Assembly: GCF_902859695.1 (NCBI RefSeq)
Contig: NZ_CADIJL010000024.1
Span: 1 to 64,000 of the forward strand
Length of the DNA stretch: 64,000 bases
DNA from: Achromobacter ruhlandii
GTDB taxonomy: Bacteria > Pseudomonadota > Gammaproteobacteria > Burkholderiales > Burkholderiaceae_B
Direction: 5' to 3'
Of the stretch, positions 50,127 to 58,171 are shown in pieces. Within the stretch, counting starts at the first letter, position 1. Each line of letters starts with the position of its first letter. The notes below the pieces were generated by a model, which was not told the DNA's origin, did not search any database, and was given only the letters and a program-made list of their open reading frames with translations. Both the position numbers and the translations under genes were made by a program.

Positions 50127-52202
50127 ATGAAGCGGAAAATCTCAGTACTTGTGGTCGATTCGAATCAGGCTGAACTGGGCACCTTGACGGCTGCGCTAGG
50201 TAGCTGGGGCTTCGAAGTGCAGGCCTGCAGCTGCCTTGACGCGGGTGTAGACGCATTCGTTGCGCACAAGCACGACATTGTGCTGTTGAGCTATGGTCTA
50301 TCGGCGCTCTCGACCGAAAGTGTGTTGGCGTGCTTGCGCTCGTCCGTGGCGCCGCGGTGGACGCCCATCGTCTTCATCATGGACGACATCGAGCTGGATG
50401 AAGCCCATGATCTTGCTGAGTACGACGGCGCCGACCTCGTCGTTCGACCAATTGCTTTGCCGCTGCTCAAAGCCAAGATGAAGTCGCTGTCTCGTCTGAT
50501 GGATGAAAACCGTTCAGACCCTGCAGAACAGTTCCGTGCAGTGCTGGAAGGCTCTACGGACGCAGTCGCAGTGGTCAACCAGGCGGGCCACCTCGTTGAG
50601 TTCAATTCGCCCGCAGCGCAACTGTTCGGCTGGGAACGAAACGAGGTGCTCGGCTGGCATATCCGCGATTTCATGCCAGCGCAAATCGTGGAGGTTCATG
50701 GCGACGTCTTCAAGGATGACAAGGTCGCGGCGCTTTGGAACTCGAGGCGGCTAAAGGTGAGAGGGAAAGACAGCCGGGAAATGGTGATGGAGATCCGCTT
50801 TGGCTTCATCAACCTGCCGACGCGTCGTCTTTGTTCGATCACCATGCGTGACGTCTCGGACCGGGAACGCGAAGAAGATGAAATGCTGAGGGCCTCTCTA
50901 TATGACGGCCTGACCGGCTTGCCAAACCGGAACCAGTTCCAGGAGCGCCTTTCCCAGCTGATTGCGATATCCAATCGCTACAGCAAGCTTTTGGGCGTGC
51001 TGTTCATCGACCTGGACAAGTTCAAGGAAATCAACGACACACACGGCCATGATGTTGGCGATCGGGTTCTGATGGAGATTGCCCGCCGCTTGCAGGGCAG
51101 CATTCGTGACTCCGACACGATCGCTCGCCTTGGCGGCGACGAATTCGTCGCACTCCTTTACGATCTGCGAAGCTCGGAAGACGCCAGGCTCGTCGCCGAG
51201 CGCTTTATCTCAGCGTGCGAAAGGCCCGTGATCGTCAACGATCGCAGCCTGGAGTTGTCCGCCAGCATCGGTATTGCTATCTATCCGGACGGCGCCAAGG
51301 ACAAAGAAGTCCTCCTGCGGCAGGCAGACGATGCGATGTACCACGCCAAGCGCGCCGGAGGCTGCCGCTACTCATTCTTCAGTCACGAGATCAACAAAGC
51401 GGTACAACAGCGACAAGAGTTGGAGCAAGGCCTGGAGTTGGCCTTGCGCCGCAATCATTTCTTTCTCGTGTACCAGCCGCAAGTCGACCTGCGTACTAGC
51501 CAGATCGAGGGCGCTGAAGCACTGATCCGTTGGGAGAAAGACGGCAGCGTAGTTCCACCGAACCTGTTCGTCCCGATCGCAGAAGAATCTGGTCTTATCG
51601 TTGAAATCGGTCAATGGGTATTGCGTGAGGCGTGCCGGGAAGCAAAAAGTTGGTACGACACGGGCTTGCGAGGTCCCAATGGTCACGGACTGGCAATCGG
51701 CGTGAATCTATCAGTACGCCAGTTCAACTTGCGGCTGCCAGGCGTAGTCTTCGACATACTGCATGAGACGGGTCTACCCCCGCATCTGCTAAATCTTGAG
51801 ATCACCGAGAGCTTCCTGGTCCAGGACGTCGACCAGGCACGCGTCATCCTAGACAAGCTGGTCTCCGCCGGCGTCCAGCTCTCCGTCGATGACTTCGGTA
51901 CGGGGTATTCCTGCCTGGCCTACCTCAAGGAATTGCCTGTGACAACCATCAAGGTCGACAAGAAGTTCGTGGACCGAATCCACACCGGCGGCAAGGATCT
52001 GAAGATGGCTTCCGGCATTGTGACTCTGGCCAAATCGCTGGAAATGAAGACGCTCGCCGAAGGGGTGGAAAAGGCGGAGCAGGTCCAAGCACTCATTGAC
52101 CTCGAATGCGACTCGTGTCAGGGATACTACTTCTCCAGACCCATCCGAGCAGCAGAATTCCGAAAGATGCTCGTCGAATCTTCGCTCCCGGTGATCGCCT
52201 GA
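50127..52202 (+). CDS. REC-PAS-GGDEF-EAL protein (cyclic-di-GMP turnover)
   Basis: A 691-residue cytoplasmic signalling protein. The N-terminal receiver-like domain (ISVLVVDSNQAELGTL) has DIVLLSYG where the phospho-acceptor Asp is normally found, so a Ser replaces it. A PAS domain follows (about residues 130-250), then GGDEF with intact RLGGDEF near 334, and EAL with intact GAEALIRW near 462 and downstream EITES and VDDFGTGYS motifs. Both catalytic domains look complete, so it could make or break c-di-GMP. It lies 30 bp after the virB1-like gene. Regulating pili or mating from the plasmid is an inference. Confidence 0.82.
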   Translation: MKRKISVLVVDSNQAELGTLTAALGSWGFEVQACSCLDAGVDAFVAHKHDIVLLSYGLSALSTESVLACLRSSVAPRWTPIVFIMDDIELDEAHDLAEYDGADLVVRPIALPLLKAKMKSLSRLMDENRSDPAEQFRAVLEGSTDAVAVVNQAGHLVEFNSPAAQLFGWERNEVLGWHIRDFMPAQIVEVHGDVFKDDKVAALWNSRRLKVRGKDSREMVMEIRFGFINLPTRRLCSITMRDVSDREREEDEMLRASLYDGLTGLPNRNQFQERLSQLIAISNRYSKLLGVLFIDLDKFKEINDTHGHDVGDRVLMEIARRLQGSIRDSDTIARLGGDEFVALLYDLRSSEDARLVAERFISACERPVIVNDRSLELSASIGIAIYPDGAKDKEVLLRQADDAMYHAKRAGGCRYSFFSHEINKAVQQRQELEQGLELALRRNHFFLVYQPQVDLRTSQIEGAEALIRWEKDGSVVPPNLFVPIAEESGLIVEIGQWVLREACREAKSWYDTGLRGPNGHGLAIGVNLSVRQFNLRLPGVVFDILHETGLPPHLLNLEITESFLVQDVDQARVILDKLVSAGVQLSVDDFGTGYSCLAYLKELPVTTIKVDKKFVDRIHTGGKDLKMASGIVTLAKSLEMKTLAEGVEKAEQVQALIDLECDSCQGYYFSRPIRAAEFRKMLVESSLPVIA

Positions 52203-52213
52203 CGGTGGGACTC

Positions 52214-52573
52214 ATGTCTAACAATGAAAAGCTCCAGGCACTACTTGCGTGGCATCCCAAAATGAACCTGGTGGCGCTGCTCGACCAGCTCTACTTCAAC
52301 GACGTTCATGGAGTTCCGGTACTCAGCAGGGACTCCTGCTTGGCGCAACTCCTGCTCGTGGCCGTCACCGAGCGATTGTTTGACGAACAAGCTTTCCACG
52401 CCGCGGCGCTACGGGGCGCTCTGCTGAATCTCGACGACAAGACCTTCCTTGCGGCGTTCGCCAGTCCGCGACTCGCGTCGAATGTCGTCCAGCAGGTCAC
52501 ACCGGAAGAACGCATGGGGGCCAGGCTACAGGCCGCGCGCAAACTGTTCGGTGAGCATATCTATCATGCTTAG
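52214..52573 (+). CDS. Small helical hypothetical protein
   Basis: A 119-residue helical protein (NEKLQALLAWHPKMNLVALL; RMGARLQAARKLFGEHIY). The ATG at 52214 has GGTGGG eight bases upstream and follows the GGDEF-EAL stop by 11 bp. The end overlaps the Mrr-like gene by 8 bp. No family was recognised. Confidence 0.5.
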   Translation: MSNNEKLQALLAWHPKMNLVALLDQLYFNDVHGVPVLSRDSCLAQLLLVAVTERLFDEQAFHAAALRGALLNLDDKTFLAAFASPRLASNVVQQVTPEERMGARLQAARKLFGEHIYHA

Positions 52574-53186
52574 GCGGCGGTCGACCGGCCGCGGAAGGCT
52601 AGCCCGCCCGTGGCGCCTCTGGTTTTGGTCGGGCCTTGCGCTGTTTGCAGCGCTGCGGGCCGCAGCGTGGTGGTTGGCCATACATAGCACCGCACCATAC
52701 CCTGTAGTCGAGATTGTCGCCGGCGCCGCGTGGATTGCGCTGACCGCTACAGCAATCAAATCCCTTGCCGCGGGGCGCGCGTCGCATCGACGTGCGGCTT
52801 GGGTCAAATCGCAAAGCAACCTCGAAGCGCTACGTAAACTGTCTTGGGATCAGTTTGAGCGCTTAATTGCGGAGTTTTACTCAAGCCTGGGCTATACCGT
52901 CGACCTGGTCGGCCAGGGAGGCGCTGATGGGGGAGTGGACATCCGGCTCCGTGGTGCCGGCGGCGAACTAGTCCTCGTTCAATGCAAACACTGGAAGTCC
53001 ACCCGCGTAGGGGTCGCAGTTGTTCGTGAGATGCTCGGCCTGGCCATGCATCACGGTGCCTCCGGGATTGTGATCGTGGCATCAGCGGGCTTCACAAAAG
53101 ACGCGACACAGTTCGCGCGAGGCAAGTCAGTCAATTTGGTCGACGGCCCGCTATTAGTGGAAATGATGCGCGCCCATCGCGCCTAG
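52566..53186 (+). CDS. Membrane-tethered Mrr-like restriction nuclease
   Basis: A 206-residue protein. Two N-terminal hydrophobic segments (RLWFWSGLALFAALRAAAWW and PVVEIVAGAAWIALTATAI) are followed by an Mrr-catalytic domain: DQFERLIAEFYSSLGYTVDL, then GGADGGVDIRL near residue 123 and VLVQCKHW near 138. The Asp and the Gln-x-Lys are the PD-(D/E)xK active-site pattern of this family. Similar membrane-bound proteins are thought to degrade foreign or damaged DNA. Start ATG at 52566 overlaps the preceding stop. Confidence 0.75.
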   Translation: MLRRRSTGRGRLARPWRLWFWSGLALFAALRAAAWWLAIHSTAPYPVVEIVAGAAWIALTATAIKSLAAGRASHRRAAWVKSQSNLEALRKLSWDQFERLIAEFYSSLGYTVDLVGQGGADGGVDIRLRGAGGELVLVQCKHWKSTRVGVAVVREMLGLAMHHGASGIVIVASAGFTKDATQFARGKSVNLVDGPLLVEMMRAHRA

Positions 53187-53205
53187 CGAGGACTGGGGAG
53201 GGTTC

Positions 53206-53976
53206 ATGGCGAAAATACCAACTACAAAGCGGTCGGGAATCGCGGCACCAACCCATCGCGAACTGTGCTCAGCCGCCGTGGAATGGTTGATGCGCCCCAA
53301 CAGTAAGAATGGGGCAGGCTGCACAGTCGCCTTTTCAGAGGTGCAATCCCCTTGCGGGCGAGAGGTTATGGATGCCTTTGGCGTACGCTCCGTCGGTTGG
53401 GAGACATATTCAATCCTGATCGAGGTGAAGACGTCCCGGGCAGATTTCCGAGCCGATTTGGCGAAGCCCCATCGACAAGATCCCGCTCAGAGTGGCGGCA
53501 CCTACCGGTACTATCTTGCGCCGGCAGGCCTCGTCTCGGTCGACGAACTTCCACCTCGATGGGGACTGATTGAGTACGGCCGCCCGCGATTTCGCGTGTT
53601 GGCCGGGCACCTAACTGTGCGACCGGGCCCAGGCCTGCCCCATGACCTGGTCACCGATCGGAGGTTGGCCAACTGGGCCCACGTCGTCAACCACGGTCGA
53701 GAGCTTGGCACAATCGCCAGACTGCTCGGGCGCCTGGGGGACGTGGAAACGCTGCAAACCGAACTCAAGCGAGTTCGAGGGAAGCATTCGCGTCAGCAGT
53801 ACCTTCTACAGCAGCTCCATGAACGTGAACGCCATGCCAGAGTAGAGGTGCAGACCCTGCGCTGGGTATTGGGGGAGAAGGGTATCGATTACGAGAAGGT
53901 GGTGGCCGAGCTGCAGGAGTGCGAATCCGCGAGAGTCCGTCAGATCTTGCGCCAGCGGAGTGCACAGCGTGACTAG
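53206..53976 (+). CDS. PD-(D/E)xK nuclease-like protein (MmcB-like)
   Basis: A 256-residue protein. The N-terminal 130 residues contain a possible nuclease core: GREVMDAFGVRSVG followed by ILIEVKTSRADFRADL (E-x-K) and YRYYLAPAGLVSVDELPPRW, a pattern of MmcB-type and related plasmid nucleases. The C-terminal 90 residues are helical with coiled-coil features. It follows the Mrr-like gene by 19 bp, so the two nuclease-like proteins are one unit. Function in repair, defence or plasmid processing cannot be told from sequence. Confidence 0.6.
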   Translation: MAKIPTTKRSGIAAPTHRELCSAAVEWLMRPNSKNGAGCTVAFSEVQSPCGREVMDAFGVRSVGWETYSILIEVKTSRADFRADLAKPHRQDPAQSGGTYRYYLAPAGLVSVDELPPRWGLIEYGRPRFRVLAGHLTVRPGPGLPHDLVTDRRLANWAHVVNHGRELGTIARLLGRLGDVETLQTELKRVRGKHSRQQYLLQQLHERERHARVEVQTLRWVLGEKGIDYEKVVAELQECESARVRQILRQRSAQRD

Positions 53977-54031
53977 GATGTTTAAAGCTGATCGCCAAGG
54001 ACATCATTCACAGCAAGGCGTCAACGCGAAA

Positions 54032-54048
54032 GGGGGGTGATTTCACGC
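54032..54048 (+). repeat. Isolated iteron copy downstream of repA
   Basis: GGGGGGTGATTTCACGC matches the CGC-type origin iterons. It sits between the convergent ends of the nuclease-like gene and repA, about 2.3 kb from the origin. Confidence 0.65.
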
Positions 54049-54081
54049 ACCCCCGTTACCTTCGAATGTACCGCGGCGGCC

Positions 54082-55374
54082 CTACGCCCGAAGACGCCGG
54101 GGCGCGATCGGCGGGGGTGATGCATCGAACTGCAGGCCGCCGCGGATCTTCTTAATCTTCGCCGCGGGGTAGGCCTGCATCACGTCCTTGAGCGCCAAGA
54201 GGAAAGTCTTCTTGAAATTCTTGTCAGCATCCGGTCCTTGGTATTCGTGACCGAACTGCTCGCGCAACTTCGACCATCGCATGAACAGGCCATCGGTGGT
54301 GTCAATACGATGCAGCCGGTGCGCCATCCAGGTGTAGATGTCGAGCTTCAAGCTACTTCCCTTGAGCAGCAACATGGCCCGGTTATCAAGTGGGACCGCG
54401 CTTTCGATCAAAGACTTGTAATAGGTCTCAGAGAGGCGCAATACTCCAGGCCACAAAGGCCGCTGGTTGGAATCCCGGTTGTTGATCCAAGCGTCGAATT
54501 GCTCGACAGGCTGGCCGTTGTAGGTACGACCGTTTACCCCTAGCTGGATTCGGCATGCGGCCAACGCATGCATTTGCGTGCGCAGTGTCCGGTAGCGCCT
54601 GCCCTCACGCTCCATCCCCATGTTGGCCAAAAATTCCGCCGCACTCGAACCGATAGGGACCTCGCGATCTCGGTTCATCACGGCATAAGACGAAATCCAG
54701 ACAAGAGCCAAGCGGGGAATAGGGCCATACGGAATCGGCTGGGGGACGGGACCTGACCCTTCGTCGATCATCCCGGCCTGAACGTTAATCCAGTTGGGCC
54801 CGGATTTGCGCATGAACTCTTTGCCATCGAAACGTGAGTGCGGCAGCGCGACCTGGCAGAAGATGGCGTGGGTGAACGCAAAATCCTCGCTAGAGGGAAG
54901 GTTCTCACGGATCTGATGGCCGATATCGAGCACGCGCGAAGTCTGTTTTGTCTGCAATAACGGGTAGTCGACCTGGCCGGTCGACTGGATGTATTCGACT
55001 GGCGTATCCTTTCGCTCCTTCGACTTCGGCGCGGCTCTAGCCGGCAGCTGTGTTGCACTTGCCAGAACTGAGGGATCACCGAACGCGTACCAGCGCGAGA
55101 TCGTTTTGCCCACCTTTTGAGGTGTGGCCAAGCACGCATGAAATGCCTGCGCCTGGTGGTGAGCTACGTCTTCTGCGATGCCTGCTTTGACCAGGTTGAC
55201 TTCAAACTCTTCAGCGCTTTTCGATTGCGAAAACGCCATGTCAACAACCCGGGCTTGAACAGCTGCGCGCTTCGCGGGAAAACCCAAGAGCTGCAGTTGT
55301 TCATTGTAGGCTTCAACATCAAAGCGAATCTTGTGGCTCTGGTCTACCAATTCGAGGGGGGCCTGCCGGTTCAT
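54082..55374 (-). CDS. repA: Plasmid replication initiator RepA
   Basis: A 430-residue initiator of the plasmid RepA_C family. The conserved part near residues 190-290 contains IPRLALVWISSYAVMNRDRE, then an SAAEFLANMGM and RRYRTLRTQMHALAACRIQL region, followed by LRLSETYYKSLIESAVPLD and AMLLLKGSSLKLDIYTWMAH. Such proteins bind iterons and open the origin. The ATG at 55374 has AGGAG about 8 bases upstream; reading back to 55524 would add 50 residues overlapping the upstream gene. It is downstream of a small gene on the same strand and faces away from the iterons. Confidence 0.85.
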   Translation of the reverse strand: MNRQAPLELVDQSHKIRFDVEAYNEQLQLLGFPAKRAAVQARVVDMAFSQSKSAEEFEVNLVKAGIAEDVAHHQAQAFHACLATPQKVGKTISRWYAFGDPSVLASATQLPARAAPKSKERKDTPVEYIQSTGQVDYPLLQTKQTSRVLDIGHQIRENLPSSEDFAFTHAIFCQVALPHSRFDGKEFMRKSGPNWINVQAGMIDEGSGPVPQPIPYGPIPRLALVWISSYAVMNRDREVPIGSSAAEFLANMGMEREGRRYRTLRTQMHALAACRIQLGVNGRTYNGQPVEQFDAWINNRDSNQRPLWPGVLRLSETYYKSLIESAVPLDNRAMLLLKGSSLKLDIYTWMAHRLHRIDTTDGLFMRWSKLREQFGHEYQGPDADKNFKKTFLLALKDVMQAYPAAKIKKIRGGLQFDASPPPIAPRRLRA

Positions 55375-55387
55375 GTGTGCTCCTCGG

Positions 55388-55732
55388 TTACGCAGCGCGC
55401 TTGTGGGCTGCTGCGGCCTCGTGCGTAGCGCGCAGTGCGGCAGCACGGCCAGGATTGCCGCGCTCGTGCTTGCGCTCAGTGGGGTGCCAATCGCTGATAT
55501 CGACGTCGACAGCCGTGATGCCAATCCGCCGCAATGCGGTCAAGGCGGCATCAGTGCTCGAAAAGCGTCGCGGCTTGTCATTGCTCCGGAGAGTAACGAG
55601 AAAGCCTCGAGCTTTCTCTTGCTGCAATTGGATATTGACGACGAAGGCGCCGCCTTGCCCCGCAAGTTGCACTGTGCGAACGCCGCCGTTCGTGTGGAGA
55701 AGCTTCAATTGGTCGAGCGTTAACGGTTGCAT
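55388..55732 (-). CDS. ParC-like partition/replication-associated small protein
   Basis: A 114-residue protein starting MQPLTLDQLKLLHTNGGVRT, with FLVTLRSNDKPRRFSSTDAA and an Ala/Arg/His-rich tail. It resembles the small proteins named ParC that occur next to replication genes on broad-host-range plasmids. The ATG at 55732 is chosen; the frame extends to 55807. It is cotranscribed with repA (13-bp gap). The family link is from memory of this pattern only. Confidence 0.5.
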   Translation of the reverse strand: MQPLTLDQLKLLHTNGGVRTVQLAGQGGAFVVNIQLQQEKARGFLVTLRSNDKPRRFSSTDAALTALRRIGITAVDVDISDWHPTERKHERGNPGRAAALRATHEAAAAHKRAA

Positions 55733-56034
55733 CGAGGGCTCTCGAGGTATTGAACGTTGACCAGTATGCAGATGACCGGGCTTTTGCGCAAGCAAATGAT
55801 AAGACATGCGGCAACGAATGCGTGGAGTTGCTTGGGCGAAGACTAGAAGCGAATGAAACGGCCGCTGAGCGATTTGAACTAGCAGCAGTACCTACCCCCG
55901 CAGGACACTGACGTTATGCGCTCTGAGGCCCTGTGCGAGCTCTTGGAGCGCCATGCGTTTGGTGGAAGGCCTTACTGTTGGTTACTTGGGTTGGGACATT
56001 GTGTTTTGGGATCGGGTTGAAGCAAAGGTGCTTG
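55733..56034. other. Leader region of the repA operon
   Basis: No gene could be supported; the plus-strand frame beginning at 55953 runs into G/C-run hairpins and lacks a ribosome-binding site. The repA operon promoter should lie here, but no clear -35/-10 pair was found. Confidence 0.35.
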
Positions 56035-56270
56035 CCTGGGCGTCCGGGGGACGCCCAGGTCTGCCGGTAGGAGCCGGCCCGGAGGGCTTGGCGCCGCTTA
56101 AGCGGTGCCAACTCCGTATCCCGGCAGACAGTTTGCTGATGAAAGGTGGTGGTGTGAAGGGGGTTGGGGGCCCGTTCACCCCCCTTAGGGGGGCTCGATT
56201 TTCTTGTGGGGGGCTTCGATTCGGCCCCCCCTCTGGGGGGCTCTAGTTATGGGTGTCGGCGCGAAGCGCC
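56035..56270. other. Highly structured non-coding stretch beside the origin
   Basis: Several perfect stems stack here: CCTGGGCGTCC/GGACGCCCAGG (56035-56059), TCTGCCGG/CCGGCAGA (56060-56128) enclosing a second dyad GGCgCCGCTT/AAGCGGtGCC (56090-56109), and runs of CCCCCC/GGGGGG hairpins (56179-56240). It could be a single-strand origin, a structured RNA or a replication-control element. Confidence 0.55.
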
Positions 56271-56363
56271 GGGATAAGTTGGCAAGTTGTCCCCAGGTAC
56301 TGGGGGCTCATACAGGGAGTAGTAGAGGAAAAACTAAAGGAAAAATACAGGATATATATGAGA

Positions 56364-56957
56364 GGGGGTGATTTCACGCAAAAAAGGGGGCAGATATCAC
56401 GCGCTAAAAGTGGGCGATTTCACTCATCAAGGGGGGGTGATTTCACGTGGATAACTTTTGGAAAATGCAGACTTATCCACTTATCCACAACCGGTTGAGG
56501 CTCTCTGCCCAATAGGGGGTGATTTCACGCACGCAACTCCAAAAATAGGCCGTCAACTAGGGGGGGTGATTTCACGCACGGAGCTAGCTGCAACCCACGC
56601 CCCTGAAGGGGGGAGATTTCACGCATAGATTGCGCGCGCAAATGCGGGATCAAATAGCTGTCGAGAGATCATAAGGTATCAATTTTAAAGGCTTTTTATT
56701 GATAGTGGGCACTAACTAGCCATCATGACAAGAGGACGAAAGGGGGGTGATTTCACTCGGAAACCGGGCAAGATCCGTGGACAGAAAAAGGGGGGGTGAT
56801 TTCACTCCAACCATGTCGATCATGCTGAATCTCATTGCGGGAGACAGGCCTGCTGGTGATCGGCGCCATCGCATCGAGAGACTCTTTGTCCAAAGGGGGG
56901 TGATTTCACTCACATGGCTCAACCGATGCTCGCCAGAAGAGGGGGGTGATTTCACTC
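56364..56957 (+). repeat. Origin iterons
   Basis: Good copies of GGGGGTGATTTCAC start near 56364, 56432, 56515, 56561, 56608 (GAG variant), 56742, 56791, 56895 and 56941; two degenerate copies lie at about 56386 and 56410. The left group mostly continues with CGC and the right group with CTC, so there are two subtypes. Confidence 0.88.
56447..56489. promoter_or_regulatory. Three DnaA boxes in oriV
   Basis: GTGGATAA (56447-56454) is a reverse box; TTATCCAC (56473-56480) and TTATCCACA (56481-56489) are tandem forward boxes. The last is the strict DnaA consensus. Confidence 0.75.
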
Positions 56958-56993
56958 AGCGACCTTTACCTTCAAGCAATATCTCTTGTAAAA

Positions 56994-57009
56994 TTTTCAC
57001 TAGTGAAAA
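56994..57009. promoter_or_regulatory. Palindromic operator copy 9
   Basis: TTTTCACTAGTGAAAA, perfect palindrome, directly after a -10-like TAAAAT (56989-56994) and 42 bp before the next gene. Confidence 0.7.
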
Positions 57010-57051
57010 TCCACCGTATTCCTTTTCGGGATGCGAACCAGGAGTGCTTCG

Positions 57052-57321
57052 GTGCAAGACAATCGGGCCGACTCGGCAGACCTTCCATCCCTCGAGGTGG
57101 TGCTTCAGACGCTTTTACAAGCGCAGCAAGACCTCACGAGCGCGCAGGAGCTGCTTGATGGACTGGTAGACCGGCTGTATTTTCACGGCGAACTCAAATG
57201 GCGCGACGCCGCTGGGGAACTAGCAGGTCAGATAGCTGGCCGCGCGGAGCGCAGGTTGGAAGCTGTTGCCGTCTTGCTCGAGCTCCAACGTAAAGGCGCA
57301 TTTGAGAAGGGCATTGACTGA
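57052..57321 (+). CDS. Small helical protein under operator 9
   Basis: An 89-residue helical protein (SLEVVLQTLLQAQQDLTSAQ; AERRLEAVAVLLELQRKG). The GTG at 57052 with AGGAG seven bases upstream is a better start than the ATG at 57031. It is the only gene behind operator 9 and next to the origin, so a role in copy control or stability is possible. No family was recognised. It converges with the next gene, 3 bp apart. Confidence 0.5.
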   Translation: MQDNRADSADLPSLEVVLQTLLQAQQDLTSAQELLDGLVDRLYFHGELKWRDAAGELAGQIAGRAERRLEAVAVLLELQRKGAFEKGID

Positions 57322-57324
57322 CTC

Positions 57325-57975
57325 CTAACGCCGGACGATGGGCCGGCGAGCGCCGCGGCCCCCCTCCAGAAACTCGCTTTCCATCTCGTCATGGGCACCC
57401 GGCCTGCGCACTGCGTCCTCCTTCGGATTCAACGTCCGCTCAGAAGCGCAAAGTAGCAGTTCACTATGCCACCGACGTTGCCACATGACCGCAGGCTCTC
57501 GGTCCAACATGTCGGACAGTTCCTGAATGGCGGGCCCGGCTTCGTCGAGTTGCACACTACACATCGATCGAACCAACTGATCGCAGCGACAAGCAAATCG
57601 TTGTAGCCGCCATATCTCCCACAACAATTTGCGCACCAAGCCATCGCCCCGCCAGGTGTCACGTGTTTGCCTCAGCTGCTCAAGAGAGAGAGCGCATGGA
57701 AAGGCCTTCTGTGCCTCTCCCTGCCACGGCCTCCGGACGGCCGGCTCCGCCGCGAGCGATTCCCGAACAGTGCCGAGGATGACATCGATGCCGTTCCCAA
57801 GCGATCGGCGTATCCCTTCCTGTGCTTCGTTAGCAACCAATGCCAATGCTTGCAGGCGGCTGATTTCGCAAAGCAAAGAACGGACGGTTGGATGCCGCGA
57901 ATACTCCTCGGCAATTTGCGCCAGTTCTTCGAGGGGGAGGGGAGGAGGGCAAGGCCTCTCCGAAATGCTGTTCAT
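57325..57975 (-). CDS. Hypothetical protein with internal duplication
   Basis: A 216-residue protein made of two similar halves of about 85 residues: PLEELAQIAEEYSRHPTVRS and SLEQLRQTRDTWRGDGLVRK, each followed by LLxEIxRLQxxA. The C-terminal 25 residues are Arg/Gly-rich. The ATG at 57975 is preferred (MNSISERP); the frame continues to 58065. A TATACT element close to the start makes a leaderless transcript possible. No family was recognised. Confidence 0.5.
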   Translation of the reverse strand: MNSISERPCPPPLPLEELAQIAEEYSRHPTVRSLLCEISRLQALALVANEAQEGIRRSLGNGIDVILGTVRESLAAEPAVRRPWQGEAQKAFPCALSLEQLRQTRDTWRGDGLVRKLLWEIWRLQRFACRCDQLVRSMCSVQLDEAGPAIQELSDMLDREPAVMWQRRWHSELLLCASERTLNPKEDAVRRPGAHDEMESEFLEGGRGARRPIVRR

Positions 57976-58115
57976 TTGTCCAGTATATAAGCACAGCACC
58001 AGCTTTGCGCCTGCTTCTAACTCACACCGCGTTACCGATGTCGCAGCGGTATTCAGGCCAAGCACGTCCTCTAAGGACCTGCAGGCCCATAAATGATAGT
58101 GGCCAACTTGTCAAA

Positions 58116-58147
58116 TGATGCATGATTGGTGCATACTTAGTGCATCA
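58116..58147. promoter_or_regulatory. Operator region of the RES/Xre module
   Basis: TGATGCA and TGCATCA form an inverted repeat over 32 bp, and TGCAT occurs at 58119, 58130 and 58141, exactly 11 bp apart. It lies 25 bp before the antitoxin start, as expected for an autoregulated toxin-antitoxin operon. Confidence 0.6.
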
Positions 58148-58171
58148 CCAACCGGATGACAAGGAGCCACC

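Larger units (their letters stand above)
56331..56957. other. Vegetative replication origin (oriV)
   Basis: At least eleven GGGGGGTGATTTCAC-type iterons in one orientation, DnaA boxes and two AT-rich stretches (56332-56360 and 56670-56705) lie together next to the repA operon, which is the standard build of an iteron-controlled theta origin. Confidence 0.85.

Noticed and set aside
55953-56246. 97-codon plus-strand frame beside oriV
   Set aside because: It runs through G-run hairpins, is Gly/Pro-rich and has no ribosome-binding site.
56364-56957. Iteron array as a CRISPR array
   Set aside because: The repeats are short, with spacers of irregular length and no cas genes; a RepA gene and DnaA boxes show an origin.
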